From positions 207,853,750 to 207,917,749 of the forward strand of contig NC_134570.1 in assembly GCF_050947875.1 (NCBI RefSeq): DNA of 64,000 bases, read 5' to 3'. Under the pieces are notes generated by a model, which saw only the letters and a list, made by a program, of their open reading frames with translations, searched no databases and had not been told where the DNA came from. A program made the position numbers and the translations under genes. The first letter of the stretch is position 1; the number at the start of each line of letters is the position of its first letter. Origin of the DNA: Dermacentor variabilis (taxonomy: Eukaryota > Arthropoda > Arachnida > Ixodida > Ixodidae). Shown here piece after piece: positions 33,740 to 46,338 of this stretch.

Positions 33740-36700
33740 GCGGCCAGTGGAGGTGTGGTCGCCGGACGGTCTTTGCAAGAAATACCTCTGCCTGTTGTGA
33801 TGTTCAAAAACAAAGTGAATGTCTCGATTGACGGAATACCGACCATGGCGTTAGTTGATACTGGGGCAACTGTGTCTGTGATGAGCCTCGCTTTCAAAAA
33901 CCGGCTAGGCCACGAAGTTATGTTTTCTTGGAACGCCGGTATTACCTTTCGTGGAGTAGGCGGCGAGTGGCTTCACCCCCTTGGTGTTTGTGCTGTGAGT
34001 GTTTTGTTGGCTGGGAAAGTGTTTCTGTCGGAATTCCTTGTTCTTTCTCGTTGTTCGCACGACGTTATTCTTGGTATCGATTTTCTTTAACAGTGCGGCG
34101 CTTCCGTGGACTGTGGTTGTGGCGAAATCTCATTGAACAAGTTATTTATATCAGCCCATTCCGAACAAAGCTTGGGTGGTGAAGACGGGTACACAGACAC
34201 ATTCAGTGTTATTGATGAAGTGATTGCACCATCGTGGTGCCTGACGCCCGTTCGTGTTTCTACAACTGCTGTTGATGGTGATTGCGTTGACCTTGTAGTT
34301 AGGCCTCTCCGCATAAACTGTGCTAAAAAACATATACTTGTGCCTTGCTCTGTCGTGTGCATGACGAAAGGAGTCGCCACATTGTGGGCGCTGAACTGTT
34401 CCGCCACGCCGGTTGTCCTTCCTTGCGGTATGAAAATCGCTCTTTTCGATGACGCCGCATGTAGCTCAATAACGGCACTAACTACGGACGTCTCTACAGC
34501 TTGCTCTCCTTGCGATAATCGCCATTCTGAAGAGCCAATGCTTGGCATGATCAGCAAGGCTCTCGGTACATCGGAACGGCAAGCCCTGGTACAAGTCCTT
34601 GCCAGGCATGAGGGCGCATTCGACTTCACGCATGGAGATGCACCCCTTCATTTACTGTCGTCCCGCGCTCGTCACAGTAGAGATACCGGCTCAGCGCACC
34701 CCATCCGCCAGAAGCCCTACCTAGTCTCATCGTCTGAGCGCAAAGTTATTGCCGAGAAAGTCAAGGAGATGATAAACAAAGGTGTCGTTCAAGAGTCATC
34801 TAGTCCATGGGCAGCCCCAGTAATCCTGGTCCGAAAAAAAGATGGCTCCTGGACATTCTGCGTGGATTAGAGGCATCTAAACGCAGTGACGAAGAAGGAT
34901 GTCCATCCACTACCGCGAATCGATGACGTCATTGATTGCTTACACGCTGCTTCTTACTTCTCAACATTTTATTTGCGATCAGGGTATTGGCAAATACCTA
35001 TGGACCCTGCCGACAAGAAAAAGAGCGCTTTCGTGACTCCAGATGGCCTATTCGAAATTAATGTTATGCCTTTTGGCCTTTGCAATGCTCCTGCCACCTT
35101 TGAAAGATTCATGGACACAGTACTACGTGGTCTAAAGTGGGAGATATGCATGTGTTACCTCGATGGTGTTGTAATCTTTGGCCGCACGTTTGAAGAACAT
35201 AATGAACGCCTCAGCCTCGTTCTCGACTGCAGTGAGAAAGCTGGACTGGTCCTAAACTAAAAAAAGTGTCGGTTAGGCGAACGACAAACACTGGTCCTGC
35301 GACACTTACTCGACAAGGATGGCGTCAGACCCGATCCTCGTAAGATTGAAGCAGTGGGCTCCTTCAAGCCACCGCAGTCAGCACGAGAACTCCGCTCATT
35401 CATCGGCCTATGTTCGTATTTTCGTCGTTTTGTTCCCCGGTTTGCCGACATCGTTTACCCGTTGACAAGTATTTTGCGACAAAATGCATCCTTCTATTGG
35501 ACACCAGAGTGTGACGCATCATTCTCTCAACTGAAGTTTATACTAACATCAGCACCCCTCTTGCGTCACTTCGATCCATCTTGCCCGACTGAAGTTCACA
35601 CTGATGCGAGTGGAATCGGGACAGGAGCGGTGCTTGTACAACGTCACAGTGGTGCAGAACATGTCGCATATGCCAGCCGTTGTCTGAGCAAATCTGAACG
35701 CAATTATACAGTTACGGAACAGGAATGCCTGGCAGCTGTTTTCGCCGTACAAAAGTTTCGATGTTATCTTTACGGTAGACCATTCAAGATTATCACCGAC
35801 CATCATTCTTTATGGTGGCTGGTCGGTTTGCGTGATCCCTCTGGTCGCCTCGCACGTTGGGCGCTGCGCCTCCAGGAATACGACTTTGTGGTATCGTACA
35901 AGAGTGGCCGTCGTCACGCTGACGCAGACTGCCTCTCTTGGATTTCTCTTGCGACTACCAACTGCGATGCTGAGAATTTTGACGACTGTCTCGCTGCTGT
36001 TACTCCTACGTTCCCTGACGCGGCAGACTTTCAGCGACAACAACGGGATGATGTTACCCTTGATCCGCTTTTTCTCGCCGCCCGTACTTCTAAAGGCAGC
36101 GGTCGCTTTACTGTCCGGGATAAATTGCTGCACAAAACTAATTACTCCGGGCATGGAGCGCGTTTTCTGCTTGTTGTCCCCGAGAGTCTCCGCTCCGACG
36201 TTCTACACGCCATGCATGACGATGTGACATCCGGCCATTTCGGCTTCGTACGAAGGCTGCACCGCACGCAGGAGCGCTTTTACTGGCCCAAGATGTAGGA
36301 AACAACCAAGCGCTGTGTCGCTAGTTGTGAAACGTGCCAACGTCACAAGCGACCGACCACCGCAGCCCCGGGTCCCCTTCGGCCATTGACACGGCCCAGT
36401 ACGCCGTTCGAGCAAGTAGGCATTGACCTTTTGGGTCCATTTCCGTTCTCTAACAAGAACCGCTGGATAATCTTCTGTGTAGACCATCTTACATGGTATG
36501 CAGAACCTGCAGCCATACCGTCTTCCACCGCTGCTTGCGTGGCGGTCTTCCTGCTCCGTTCCGTGGTCCTTCGTCATGGCCCACCACGTGTCATCATCAG
36601 CGACCGTGGTCGCCAGTTCATGGCTGATGCCATTGAAGAGTTACTTCGTTTGTGCACTTCACAGTTCCGTCATTCCACGTCCTATCATCCACAGACCAAT

Positions 36701-37250
36701 GGCCTCGTTGAAAGGACAAGCAGAACGCTGACTAACATGGTTGCCATGTACGTCTCCCCCAATCATAAGAACTGGGACGACGTGCTGCCCTTCATCACTT
36801 ATGCATACAACACGGCGAAACACGAAATCACGAACTATAGCCCATTTTATCTCCCGTATGCAAGGTTACCGCGAAGCCCTCTGGGCACTTTCTTACCCTT
36901 CGTTCTGCACAGTGATGATTCTGTATCGAAGATTTGTGTCTCGCCGAAGAAGCGCGTCGAATAGCTCGTCTTCCTACTCTGGCCTCGCAAAGTCGTTCGA
37001 AAGAGCGATACGACGACCGTCACGTACAAGTATCGCTGCAAAAAGGTGACTTAGTCCTCCTTTGGACACCGCAACGCAAGCGTGGATTGTGCCAAAAGTT
37101 CTTGTCATAATATTCAGGCCCATTTGTAATTGTGGACCGCCTGAGCTAACTCACTTACGTCATAGCTCGCCTACTGTGCACTGGTCGGCGATCAAGCAGA
37201 ACTCAGCTGACCCATATTAATTGCCTGAAGCCTTTCTACCCTGCTTGTCC
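33740..37250 (+). pseudogene. Gypsy Pol: protease, RT, RNase H, integrase
   Basis: One frame carries protease (MALVDTGATVSVM, HDVILGIDFL), RT, RNase H and integrase. RT shows VQESSSPWAAPVILVRKKDG, SGYWQIPMDPADKKKSAFVT, MPFGLCNAPATFERFMDTVL and CYLDGVVIFG. RNase H shows VHTDASGIGTGAVLVQ, TEQECLAAVFAVQKF and DHHSLWWLVGLRDPSGRLAR. The integrase zinc finger is HFGFVRRLHRTQERF with CETCQRHK. The core has GIDLLGPFPF, IISDRGRQF and HPQTNGLVERTSRTL, so all three catalytic acids are present. In the RT active site YLDD reads YLDG, removing one catalytic Asp. Stops are at about 34088, 34868, 35258 and 36296, and a shift near 36940 leads to the C-terminus (GPFVIVDRL). Confidence 0.88.
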
Positions 37251-37292
37251 ATCCTGACTCGCCCCCGCGGGCTTCGTCTGCTTGCGGGGAAA

Positions 37293-37445
37293 TGTAACAG
37301 ATACGAAAGGCACCGACAAGAAGAGAAGAAAGAGAAGACGAAGAGAACGAGGTGTTTGAGAGGCCGGGCTGCGCTGCGATCACGCTACGACCCCCATCGT
37401 CCATCTCCTGTAAATAAAACCATTTCTTCGCAACTCACCGCAACA
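37293..37445 (+). repeat. 3' LTR (153 bp)
   Basis: Near-identical to the 5' copy, with a 3-bp insertion in the C-run near 37391 and AATAAA at 37413-37418. It ends CACCGCAACA and is followed by target duplication ATAT. Confidence 0.9.
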
Positions 37446-38012
37446 ATATTATATATCTAATGTGATTATATACTGGGTGCCTGGACATAGGGGCATCGAG
37501 GGTAACGTTCTAGCGGACCAGATGGCCACATCAATTTCATTGCATGCAGTTTATACGACTGCTTCGGTCCCTGTCACAGACCTGAAGACTTTCTTAAGAA
37601 GGAAACTACGAAACCATTGGCAAGGCTTGTGGGACGTGGAAACACATAATAAGCTGTACGTAGTGAAGCCACAATCAGGTTTCTGGCCTTCTGCAACAAA
37701 ATCACGCCGAACAGATGTCCTATTGTTTAGTCTAAGAATAGGACACACATTTGGCACCCATAACTTTTTCCTCACTGGAAATGAGCCGTCAACCTGTGGT
37801 AGATGCGAGGAGAAGCTGACCGTCCTCCATGTCCTCCTGGAGTGTCGGGAAGCAGAATCTGAAAGAAAGAAACATTTTCCCTTGGCATACCGACAGCACA
37901 TCCCACCTTCATCTTGTTATGTTACTCGGTGCAGAACCGCTCTTTGATACCAACGCAGTCCTAGGTTTCCTGAAAGATGTTGTGCTAAACGTTATTAGCC
38001 CCATTAATTCGT
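37446..38012 (+). pseudogene. LINE ORF2 part 2: rest of RNase H and C-terminal cysteine cluster
   Basis: Continuation of the RNase H that stops at 32118. VIIYWVPGHRGIEGNVLADQ carries the His and final catalytic Asp. Next come LRRKLRNHWQGLWDVETHNK, TDVLLFSLRIGHTFGTHNFF and the cluster CGRCEEKLTVLHVLLEC. The frame opens right after the LTR and ends at the natural stop 38012. It is intact, so this half has fewer lesions than part 1. Confidence 0.88.
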
Positions 38013-38376
38013 AGCGCCTCCTCTCTTCATAGGATACCGCTGTGATAATTATTTCGAATAGCACATGCCTCTAGGCCCTTGCGTTTCAAGGGCTCTGGCG
38101 AGGCAGTAGTGCTCTAAGCATCTCGCATATTTTATATAATGCATCATTCTTTCTTAATGCATTTTAGTGATCATAGTACACGTCATTAATCATTTCCATA
38201 ATTTTACTACGTGTATATTTTATGCAATTTACACCAACTCTTTTAGGCCCCTTTACAGCCACATCACTTTAAGTTCACAGCGCCCATCAGACCACTACAA
38301 ATTCATTACCACTAGCATGGCGCTCTTTGGCCATACCTAGCCCTTGCGCCATTAAACCTCAAACATCATCATCATG

Positions 38377-41112
38377 AGGAATTTATCATTCTAATCTAGA
38401 TAAATGCGTCATGTTTTTAGTGTGTGTCTTCATCAGAAACTTAACAATCCTTCTCTTAGTACCTCAGCCGTACATTAAACACACCGCCTATAATGCGGCA
38501 TAAATCACAAAAAGACTGCTTACCCTGTGCCTGCTCAGACTAGCTTGAATCTTCATTCCTTTTTTGGGGAGACCGCCCGGGACAGGAGTGATCTTACAGC
38601 CGACGTCGTGCACAACTCCGATCCGCATAATTTTGAGACTCTCGTGGAGTCCGCACTTCATTGAAACAATCACACTCCCTCATACCACACCGGGGTGTTT
38701 GAGGTACTAATAAATAAATAAATAAATAAGTAAGTAAATAGGTGTTTGAGTTGTGCTACGCGACAGGCATTCATATTTGACTTCCTCAGGTTTCAAAGAA
38801 GTAGTATGCGACACACCTTGCCAAACTTTTCGAATACAAGCTAAATGGTCAATAGCACATACAGTATGGGCCGTAGGAAACAGTAGAAAACGCTGAAATG
38901 ACGTTCCTGCAGTCGCCCTCGTGGTTGCTGTAATGAGTTTCAATATGAATGCTAACATTCCCAATTTAGCCCTCTTCTGGTTTAGAGTAATCAAGAAAAA
39001 TGCAGTCGGCCAGTGAAGAAGGGTATAAAAGTATACATGGAGTTTGTGCAGAAAATAAAAAGTGGTGCTTAAAAACAATATTATTAACGAAAATCACTTT
39101 GAACAGACGACAGAAAAGAGATTGAATCAATAAACTTACTATGAAAATATTGCTGCTCATTTGAAAGTCCTCCAAATGTCATCTGTCTTTAAAGGACTGC
39201 ACATTCAAAGAACCGGTGATAAGTTTAATGAAGCTGGGAATTTTGCTGAATGTCTGTGTTTACGGTCACTGAAATCAGTGGCGTTAGTATGAAAGCGTCT
39301 ATGGAACAATTTAGGTCGTGCCCTTGCGGCCATCTCTCAGTTTTCATGCTGCTTCATTGCACCTCGCTCTTTTTTGCATGCCGCTAGTGGAAGCAGCGAA
39401 TAAATGTTTCCAAGGGAGAACACCATCCGACTACATCCACACACAGCGGCTTCTCGTATTCCCTTCACGTACGTTCCTTCTATTTCCGTCCCCATAGCAA
39501 CTCGGAAGGCTGACGTTCTCCCCTGCCTTTCTCTCCAGCTCCCATTGTACTCTAGTCGAGTTTTTCCGAAAGGAGCAGGCGCATTCTCTCCGGGAACATA
39601 GTTGAGGCCGCATATGTTTACTGCCCGTATGGGTCTTTTGCGATCATTTGTATGCTTCCATGACCGTGCATTCCCACTCTGTGTTCTTACTCTCACTCTC
39701 TGAAACAGATCCGCCTAACGGGCTTCTACCCACAGAACTGATTCTTTTTCTTACCTATTCCTACCTCTCTACATATTGACGTAATGCTGCGAAAAGAGAG
39801 TAAATTGACAGTGTTGTTTTTCTTTGTGGCTGCGTCCACTTTGGCAGGTATGCTTCTTCTTCCATAAAACCGAATTCTATACCACTCCTTTTCTCGACCT
39901 GGACTGACCTAAATTTGCATGGACCGATTTGTAGAAGGTTCCATCAGTCCCTCCATGCTATAGCGCACACAAAAGACCTTTAAGAAGAAAAATTCGAATG
40001 AAAACAATAAATATGCAGCCCTCCATCGTCTTGCCACTGCATTGTTCACTTACAGAGGCGATAGGTCAATGCAAACAGAAAGCTGTAAACACACTGTCCT
40101 TTTTGCGTAAATGCGCTGTCTCTCATAACGTAACACTAAAATTAACGTATGATGGCTTCTCAAGGCATAGTGGGCATACGTAACAGGCACCGTTAAAGAT
40201 AGCACGGCTTTCAGTGTATTGTGTCGAAAAAGTAAGTCAATATACAGCAGTAGTCATTACTTGTCACGTGATGCAATATAACGTTAATATACAGCGCCAT
40301 GAAACCATCAATTGAACTGATTTGCTTTATACTTGAGGTTCGTGTGTAGTCCTTGAATTTAAAGAATAAGTTACGCTCACTGCTATTCTTTGCATCCTAA
40401 ATTTGTATTTACGAACTTTCGCACTGTTTCTGTTATTTTAGGACACGTCACAAGGCTTCAAAAGTCTTGTTCTGATGGAACTCGTGTGTCTAATTTTTTT
40501 TCAACCACCTGACGAGCTTAGCACCGAAGGCACATTTCGGCAGTCCACTAGGTCGATAAGCATACCCTATGCATAGCCTGGTCTGATATTATTGAAATTG
40601 AGAATGTATGCATTTAAACAAAGGTGGTTCTTCTTGGTATTTGTTTCACACAAAAATGTAGTGATTGTACAAATTGGGACGAGAAATGTGGGAGAAAAGC
40701 TGCACGAACAGTAGCAGCTTGACTGGCCCCACCTCTCCTTCACCGACCCGCAACTGCTCAGTTTGGTACATAACTTGGTGAAGCAACCAGACGAGCAAGG
40801 AAAGGGAAAGCTAAGTTGCAGGCTAGACACGGTGCAATAAGTCGTGATCGCTGTACAATATCAACGATGATTCAATATAACTCATTAAACACGCGAATTA
40901 CTGCATGAAGTATGAAGGTCGGCTTAAGAACGAGATGTAGCAAGTCATAAGAAAGTATGCGAGGAAGAGAGTTAGCCAGTCTTTAGAAACCATAGTTACC
41001 AATGCATATATATTCCCTCACATTAGCAATGTTGCGTAGCTTGTTATGTCGTTTACGAAGTTCAGTTTGCAAAATAGATAAAAGTAAATAACATTTAAAC
41101 AAATCCATATTG
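38377..41112. other. TE-poor interval, no gene supported
   Basis: AT-rich, with only short domain-free frames, for example 38707-39078 and 39337-39696. One simple repeat occurs at 38708-38740 (TAAA/TAAG units). A pyrimidine-rich block lies at 39400-39700. No splice-linked coding pattern was evident. It could be ordinary intergenic or intronic DNA. Confidence 0.5.
38708..38740. repeat. (TAAA)n/(TAAG)n simple repeat
   Basis: Tandem tetranucleotides like the CR1/L2 tails in this window, but without RT sequence upstream. It could be the tail of a very short, fully decayed copy. Confidence 0.7.

Positions 41113-41150
<38 letters not shown>
41113..41150 (-). repeat. (ATG)n tail of RTE LINE
   Basis: Thirteen or so ATC units on the plus strand form an (GAT/ATG)n tail on the minus strand, typical of tick RTE elements. 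It marks the 3' end of the adjacent RTE. Confidence 0.85.
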
Positions 41151-41353
41151 AACCAGCACCATCCCATTTTATGTCCACTGCAGGACGAACGTCTCTCCCT
41201 GCGATCTCCAATTACCCCTGTACTGCGCCAACCGATTCCAACTCTATAGCGCCCGCGAATTTCCTAATTTCATCGCCCCACCTAGAATTGCGCCGTGCTC
41301 GATTGCGCATCCCTCCTATTCGCACCCATTCTGCAACCCTAATGGTCCAACGG

Positions 41354-43000
41354 TTATCTAACGTCTGCATTACATGACCTGCCCAACTCCATTTTTTCTC
41401 TTATTTCAATTAGAATATCGTCTACACCCGTTTGGTCTCTGATCCAAACCACTCTCTTTCTGTCTCTTAACGTTATGCCTAAGATTCTTCGTTCCATCAC
41501 TCTTTGCGCGGTCTTTAACTTGTTCTCAAGCTTCTTTGTCTGGCTCCCAGTATCTTTCCCATATGTCAGCACCGGTAAAATGCATTGATTGTACACTTTC
41601 CTTTTCAAGGAAAATGGTAATCTTCTAGTCCGGAGCTCACAACGTCTGCCGTATCCGATCCAGCCCATTTTTATTCTTCTATGAAATTTCTTCTCATGAC
41701 CAGGGTTCCCTGTTATCAATTGACCTAGGTAAATGTGCCCCTTCACAGATTGTAGAGGCAGACTGGCAATCCTTAGCTCTTGTTCCCTTGCCCGGCATTT
41801 CATGATTGTCTTTGCCTTCTTTTCAACCCCACTCTTGCACTCTTGTTAAGGTCCTCAATTATTTGTTGTAACTCGTCTGCAGTGTTGCTGAATAGAACAA
41901 TATTACCGGCAAGCCGAAGGTTCCTGAGATGTTCGCCGTCGATCCTTACTCCGAAGCTTCCCCAGTTTAATAGCTTGAATACTTCTTCCAAGATCGCAGT
42001 GAATAGCATTCGAGAGATTGTCTCCTTGTCTGACCCCTGTTTTTATAGGTATCTTCCTGCTTTTCTTGTACAGAATTAAAGTAGCTGTAGAAACTTTGTA
42101 GATATTTTCTAAGATATTTACCTAGGTGGCCTGTACTCCTTGATTACGTAATGCATATATGACTGCTGGAATCTCTACTGAACCGAATGCTTTTTGGTAA
42201 TCTGTGAAAGTCATATAGACAGGCTGACTGTACTTTGCGGATTTCTTCATTACCTGAATAGTGACATGGATGGGATGTGATCCACTGTAGAGAATTCTTT
42301 TCTGAAGCCTGCCTGTTCGCTTGGTTGGCTAAAGTCCAGTGTTGCCCTTCGTCTATTGCAAACTATTTTGGTGAATATTTTAGTGAAGTTTAGTTTTGAC
42401 GAAGTTTTCTAGGACCCTTGCAGTCAACAGACACTTCGTATATAGAGCCGCCAGTTCTCCAAGCAATATGTCTCCGCAATCTTTGATTAAATCGACAGTA
42501 ATTCCATCTTCTCCTGCCGCTCTTGCCCGTTTCATGTCTTGCAAGGCCGCTCTGACCTCATCGCTAGTTATAGGAAGACTTTCTATATCCTATTCGTCAC
42601 TGCTTCCAATGGACGCATTCTGACTCCTCTGGGTATTGTACAGGTAAGTATATAATTCTTCCGTTACTGTTACTATACCTTCGAGATTGCTGATGATATA
42701 ACCCTGCTTATCTTACAGTGCATACATCGTTTGTCCTATGCCAAGTTTCCTACTCACTGATTTCAGGTCTTGTTCAGCCTTTCTCACGTTATAATTTCAA
42801 ATATCCCTTCCTTTCGCCTTGTTGATCAGTTTTGACAGTTCTGGGAATTCTATCTGACCTCCTGAGTTGGACACTTTCATTCTTCGTCGTTTCTTTATTA
42901 GCTCCTTTGTTACTTGGGAGAGTTCCTTGGTATCTTGCCTCACACTGCAGTTGCTGCGTCTGAAGCCAGCCTTTTTATTACTTTGTATTTTGAAAAGGAA
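41354..43000 (-). pseudogene. RTE reverse transcriptase, broken
   Basis: Read leftwards: ELIKKRRRMK, an RT N-terminal block near 42480-42560 (TSDEVRAALQDMKRARAAGE, DGITVDLIKDCGDILL), then GVRIDGEHLRNLRLAGNIVL. In the last of these the catalytic FADD has become LAGN, abolishing activity. Next come FSNTADELQQIIEDLNKSA, GHIYLGQLITGNPGHEKKFH, LPFSLKRKVYNQCILPVLTY and RILGITLRDRKRVVWIRDQT. These are diagnostic of the RTE clade, whose single ORF ends in a short C-terminal domain. Several stops, shifts and a deletion around 42010-42390 are present. Confidence 0.83.
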
Positions 43001-43080
43001 GGTGTAGAGTGATCGCAGTTGCCCAAGTTATCGATTGCTTGCAAAGCATCTTTCCGCAAAGTAGTAGGTTAGTTTAGCGC

Positions 43081-44655
43081 TTTCGATGTACAGTTGTTCC
43101 AAACTAAATGACATCACAAGTGACAGCGAGCAAGCGAGTTGTCAGTAAAGAGTTTTTTTTCACTTGAAGGGGCTGTCGGCTTCTTCTAGGAACACTTGAA
43201 GTTGGACAGAGTTTTACAGCAACATGACCCATGTGGTAGTCCCGAAGCATATTTTCGCGTAAAATTATACCTTCTAATTTAGCGATCAGAGAAAATTCAA
43301 TGTCGTTGTGAAAAAGCTTAGAAGGCTTGCACGTAGTTGATTTTGAGTGAAATAGAATAGCTTCTGTGTTAAAGCGAAGCTGTATATGGCTAGTTTCCCG
43401 GGAATCGATGTGCGTAGACCAGAAACCATGGGCCGATCCCGAAGATAGTGCAATACCGCGCCCACCCGCGGCCGCGGTGAAGCAGGCTTCAAGCACTCCC
43501 CCATTTTGCAACAATAAGTTTGGTAACTTGGCTCCATATGCAACCCGCATCAGATATTAAGCTGATAAGAACAGATACTCCACTTTGATCCGCGTCGGCC
43601 ATGTCTCCTTTCTTTTCGCTCTCCTGTGGTGGAGGTACCATCGCAACGTAACGGGTGTCTAGATTCCTCCGGTTGCTCGGGGTGGTCCCATTGTCTGCAT
43701 GAGTGTATATAAAGGTCACGGTAAATGAGACCGTACCTTTGTTAAATATTCTGTGTCACCTCTGTGTCTTATGCTTAACAGCTTCGTTTGTCATCCACCT
43801 TCACAGAGTGGAATGACTCATAATTTTTTAGTAGTTCGTATTTAGGAAATTTGCAATAGACCATGAATTGGAGCTTGTTTAATGTTATGTTCACTGTGTC
43901 TATTATTCTTCAATAGCAAAACCGGTAAAAAGTCTGCATAGATTACACAATACATAGACTTGTTCTTACGATGCCGTTTATATAGAGATAAAACAACAAT
44001 TACCCCGGTGTACTGCCTGGTCGCACCCCACATATCTGTTCGCCAAAAGCAGACAACTCACTCTGTATGCTAACAGCTTGTATCTGCCGCATATTTGTTC
44101 ACTAAAAGCAGATAGCTCACACTGTATGCAAACAGCTTGTGTTTGACTACTTCAATAGCTAATAATCAAATCCAATACAACGCCACGAATTCCACAGAAA
44201 GGTAATCTTTTGGTAGTGAGTCATTGTTGATTTTTTCGAATGCCTTTGAATCATCTTCTGAGATTAATGCACGCCTGACTTAACTCACTTGCAGCAATTC
44301 AATAGAACCAGGGCTTCAATTTATCGATGTACGTATTCTATTTCTGTTCGTACACATAAATTTAAAACGATCCTTGTACTTGTTATTGCACCATGGTATA
44401 TGGATTGCTCTAGGTGCATCCAAATAAAATTTCTATCATTGTAAGAAATAGCCTTGCGCTTGGCATGCCTAAATTCGGGGTTCTTGAATCAGCACACGCA
44501 GCCTTGAGTAGCAGTTCTCGCCAGTACGAATAATTTCTAAGTTCAGGCACGTGTACAGGCGGTGCACATATTACAGTGCGGGAGCTTATATATTGGCAAG
44601 AGGAGAAAAGGCGCTTGACAATATATTCACACGATATATACAACGGGCAGAAGAC
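43081..44655. other. unassigned DNA, no gene supported
   Basis: Contains short domain-free frames, a TATA-like word (tatataaagg) at about 43707 and a 59-bp tandem duplication at 44032-44149. The portion next to 44656 is probably the LTR of the adjoining minus-strand Gypsy. Its minus strand has 'ccaatatataagc', a promoter-like word, near 44590. Confidence 0.45.
44032..44149. repeat. 59-bp tandem duplication, two units
   Basis: Units starting at 44032 and 44091 share most positions (ATAT.TGTTC.C.AAAAGCAGA...). They differ by roughly ten substitutions by eye. No coding context. Confidence 0.8.
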
Positions 44656-44661
44656 AGGCAT

Positions 44662-45444
44662 TCAAGATGGGGCCCTTGCGCACGACCATCCGCGATCGTC
44701 GTCTTCGTCAGCCTTCTGCACAGCGTTCGCTCCTGCAGCACTGCGTAGCGTGACCCCCAACGGCGGAGGCGCTATCCCGGCGCTTGGTAGGTTCGAGTGA
44801 TATCGCTTCAGTCGAGCGACCAGAACGATATCAGAGGTGGATCGCGGTGTGGCGATATAGTGAGGTTGTGACTCGTAGGTCACGTCGTCACTTGACGCAA
44901 GACACGGTACGGGCCCGAGTAGGGTGTAATCAGCTTCTGACAAAGACCAACTTTCCGTGCTGGTTTCTAAAAAAGCACGATGCCGCCAGGGTTAATGTGG
45001 GCAGCATGGTGGCGAGCGTCATGGATGCGTCATTGCCTTTTTTTGGGAAGTGGTCACACGTAGGCGTGCAGTCTCACGTACCTCGGTCGCTCTAGATACG
45101 GCATCTCGAGCATATTCTGACGTTGTATCCAGAAATGCTTTGAGGACCGTGTCAAACGGTAGTATAGGGTCTCATCCATACAAGAGAAAAATGGAGAGGA
45201 ACCAGCACAACCATGGCGGGATGTATTGCAGGCAAATGTGATGAATCCCAGTCACGGTGGTCAGTGTAGAAGTACATTGCGATCATTTTTGTGATAGTTC
45301 TATTGAGCCGCTCTTTGACTCCGTTGGTCTGAAGGTGCTACGCCGTTGCAAACTTGTAATTTGCAGCGCATGTGTGGAAGATGTCCTGGACAACCTGTGA
45401 GAGAAACTAGCGGCCCCGGTCGGCAAGAAGTTGTCGGGGGGGGG
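44662..45444 (-). pseudogene. Gypsy integrase second half and C-terminus (minus strand)
   Basis: Left of the transposon the minus strand continues RQLLADRGR (second catalytic Asp), FLSQVVQDIFHTCAANYKFA and LQTNGVKERLN (catalytic Glu present). Next comes TTSEYARDAVSRATEVRETA and the end SEADYTLLGPVPCLASSDDV with VLVARLKRYHS, a typical Gypsy C-terminal tail ending at 44662. Stops and shifts are frequent. Confidence 0.72.
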
Positions 45445-45449
45445 GGGAG

Positions 45450-46090
45450 GGGGACATTCCCCGCCAAGTCAACCAGCGTTTTTTCGACCATCACAGATAT
45501 AGCTGAAAAAATTTCCACATGTTTGTTGAAGTTCAAAACTCATCCTCCATGTTTATTTTCCCTTGCAAAAATTTTGAAGAATTTTGACGACACTTTGCTT
45601 TTCCTGCCAAGCTGAGCTAGACGGCATCAATCAACATTTTTTCTCAAAGACACACTCTGTGATCCACTCCTTCAAATTGCGTTTGTGGCAACCCAAAGAT
45701 GCGATGTGACTGCAAAAATTGCAAATGTTATAAATATTTGAATACTTCGATTGGTTCTGGCACTAGCAAAAGCGTGTAAAATTGCAAAGTTTGAGTTTTT
45801 TTCTCGGAACGTAGAAAAGCCTGGAAGTCACATATAAAATATATACCGGTAGACCAGTTAACGTAGTACCACTGAAAAATATTTAAAGTATCGAAGGTTT
45901 TGCCGTTCGCATGGAAAAAAATTTTAAACTTCCATTTTTTTGCAAAAAGCTCCATATTCAAGGTAAAAAAACGGGACTTGGTGTTCGGCCTAAAAATATG
46001 TGCATTACATCATTAGATAGCCCTACGTGTCCACTATGCATGTGGGAAGTTATAAAAAGGCATTATTTTTAAACGCCAGAAACGACTTTT
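45450..46090. repeat. left terminal inverted repeat (about 640 bp)
   Basis: Reverse-complementary to 48956-49596 along its whole length with scattered substitutions (roughly 7-10% by eye). It is AT-rich internally, with A/T runs, and has no ORF common to both copies. Confidence 0.88.
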
Positions 46091-46338
46091 TTTTATTATC
46101 AGTATGTGGATTACCTAAGCAGAGTACATATATGAAGCTTAGCCATCCTGCAAAGACATATTGGCAACAAAGTGAGCCCAAGGAACTATTCAGGAAGGGG
46201 CTTGTGGCTTTTTTATTGTATGCAAACCAAGACAGGCGATTTCCAACGCCGTATCCCTGACTTTTTTTGTCCATGGCTACGAAAATTTTATGTCAACCGC
46301 GTTTGAATACATTAGCCTGAACATAGCCCGTATCCCTT

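Larger units (their letters stand above)
32135..37445 (+). mobile_element. Ty3/Gypsy LTR retrotransposon nested in a LINE
   Basis: Complete structure: 5' LTR 32135-32284, gag, protease, RT, RNase H, integrase in standard Gypsy order, a purine tract (GCGGGGAA before 37293) and 3' LTR 37293-37445. It is flanked by ATAT on both sides (32131-32134 and 37446-37449), a 4-bp target duplication. By eye the LTRs differ at about eight positions plus a 3-bp indel, so it is not recent. Pol is one frame with four nonsense codons and one frameshift. Confidence 0.92.
27450..38376 (+). mobile_element. I/Jockey-type LINE, full length, split by a Gypsy insertion
   Basis: Runs through a 5' UTR with a 20-bp tandem duplication (about 27484-27523), ORF1, and ORF2 with EN-RT-RNase H. 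It is interrupted at 32135-37445 by an LTR element and ends with a 3' UTR of about 360 bp and a (CAT)n tail near 38366-38376. Removing the LTR element leaves about 5.6 kb, normal for this type. Both ORFs contain several nonsense codons. Confidence 0.85.
41113..43080 (-). mobile_element. RTE-type LINE, 5'-truncated, minus strand
   Basis: The 3' end at 41113 has a trinucleotide tail and the 3' UTR word 'cactgcaggac'. RT is readable up to about 43000. The endonuclease is absent, so the copy is 5'-truncated. The left end is sharp and the right end approximate. Confidence 0.82.

Noticed and set aside
38707..39078. 123-codon minus-strand frame with a hydrophobic C-terminus
   Set aside because: The hydrophobic end is translated from a (TAAA)n repeat, and no domain or conserved pattern is visible in the rest.
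41113..41150. ATC repeat as a possible short CRISPR-like or regulatory array
   Set aside because: Simple trinucleotide tail of an RTE LINE; there are no spacers.
44551..45241. possible host gene from several short plus-strand frames
   Set aside because: They overlap clear minus-strand Gypsy integrase sequence and are its shadows.
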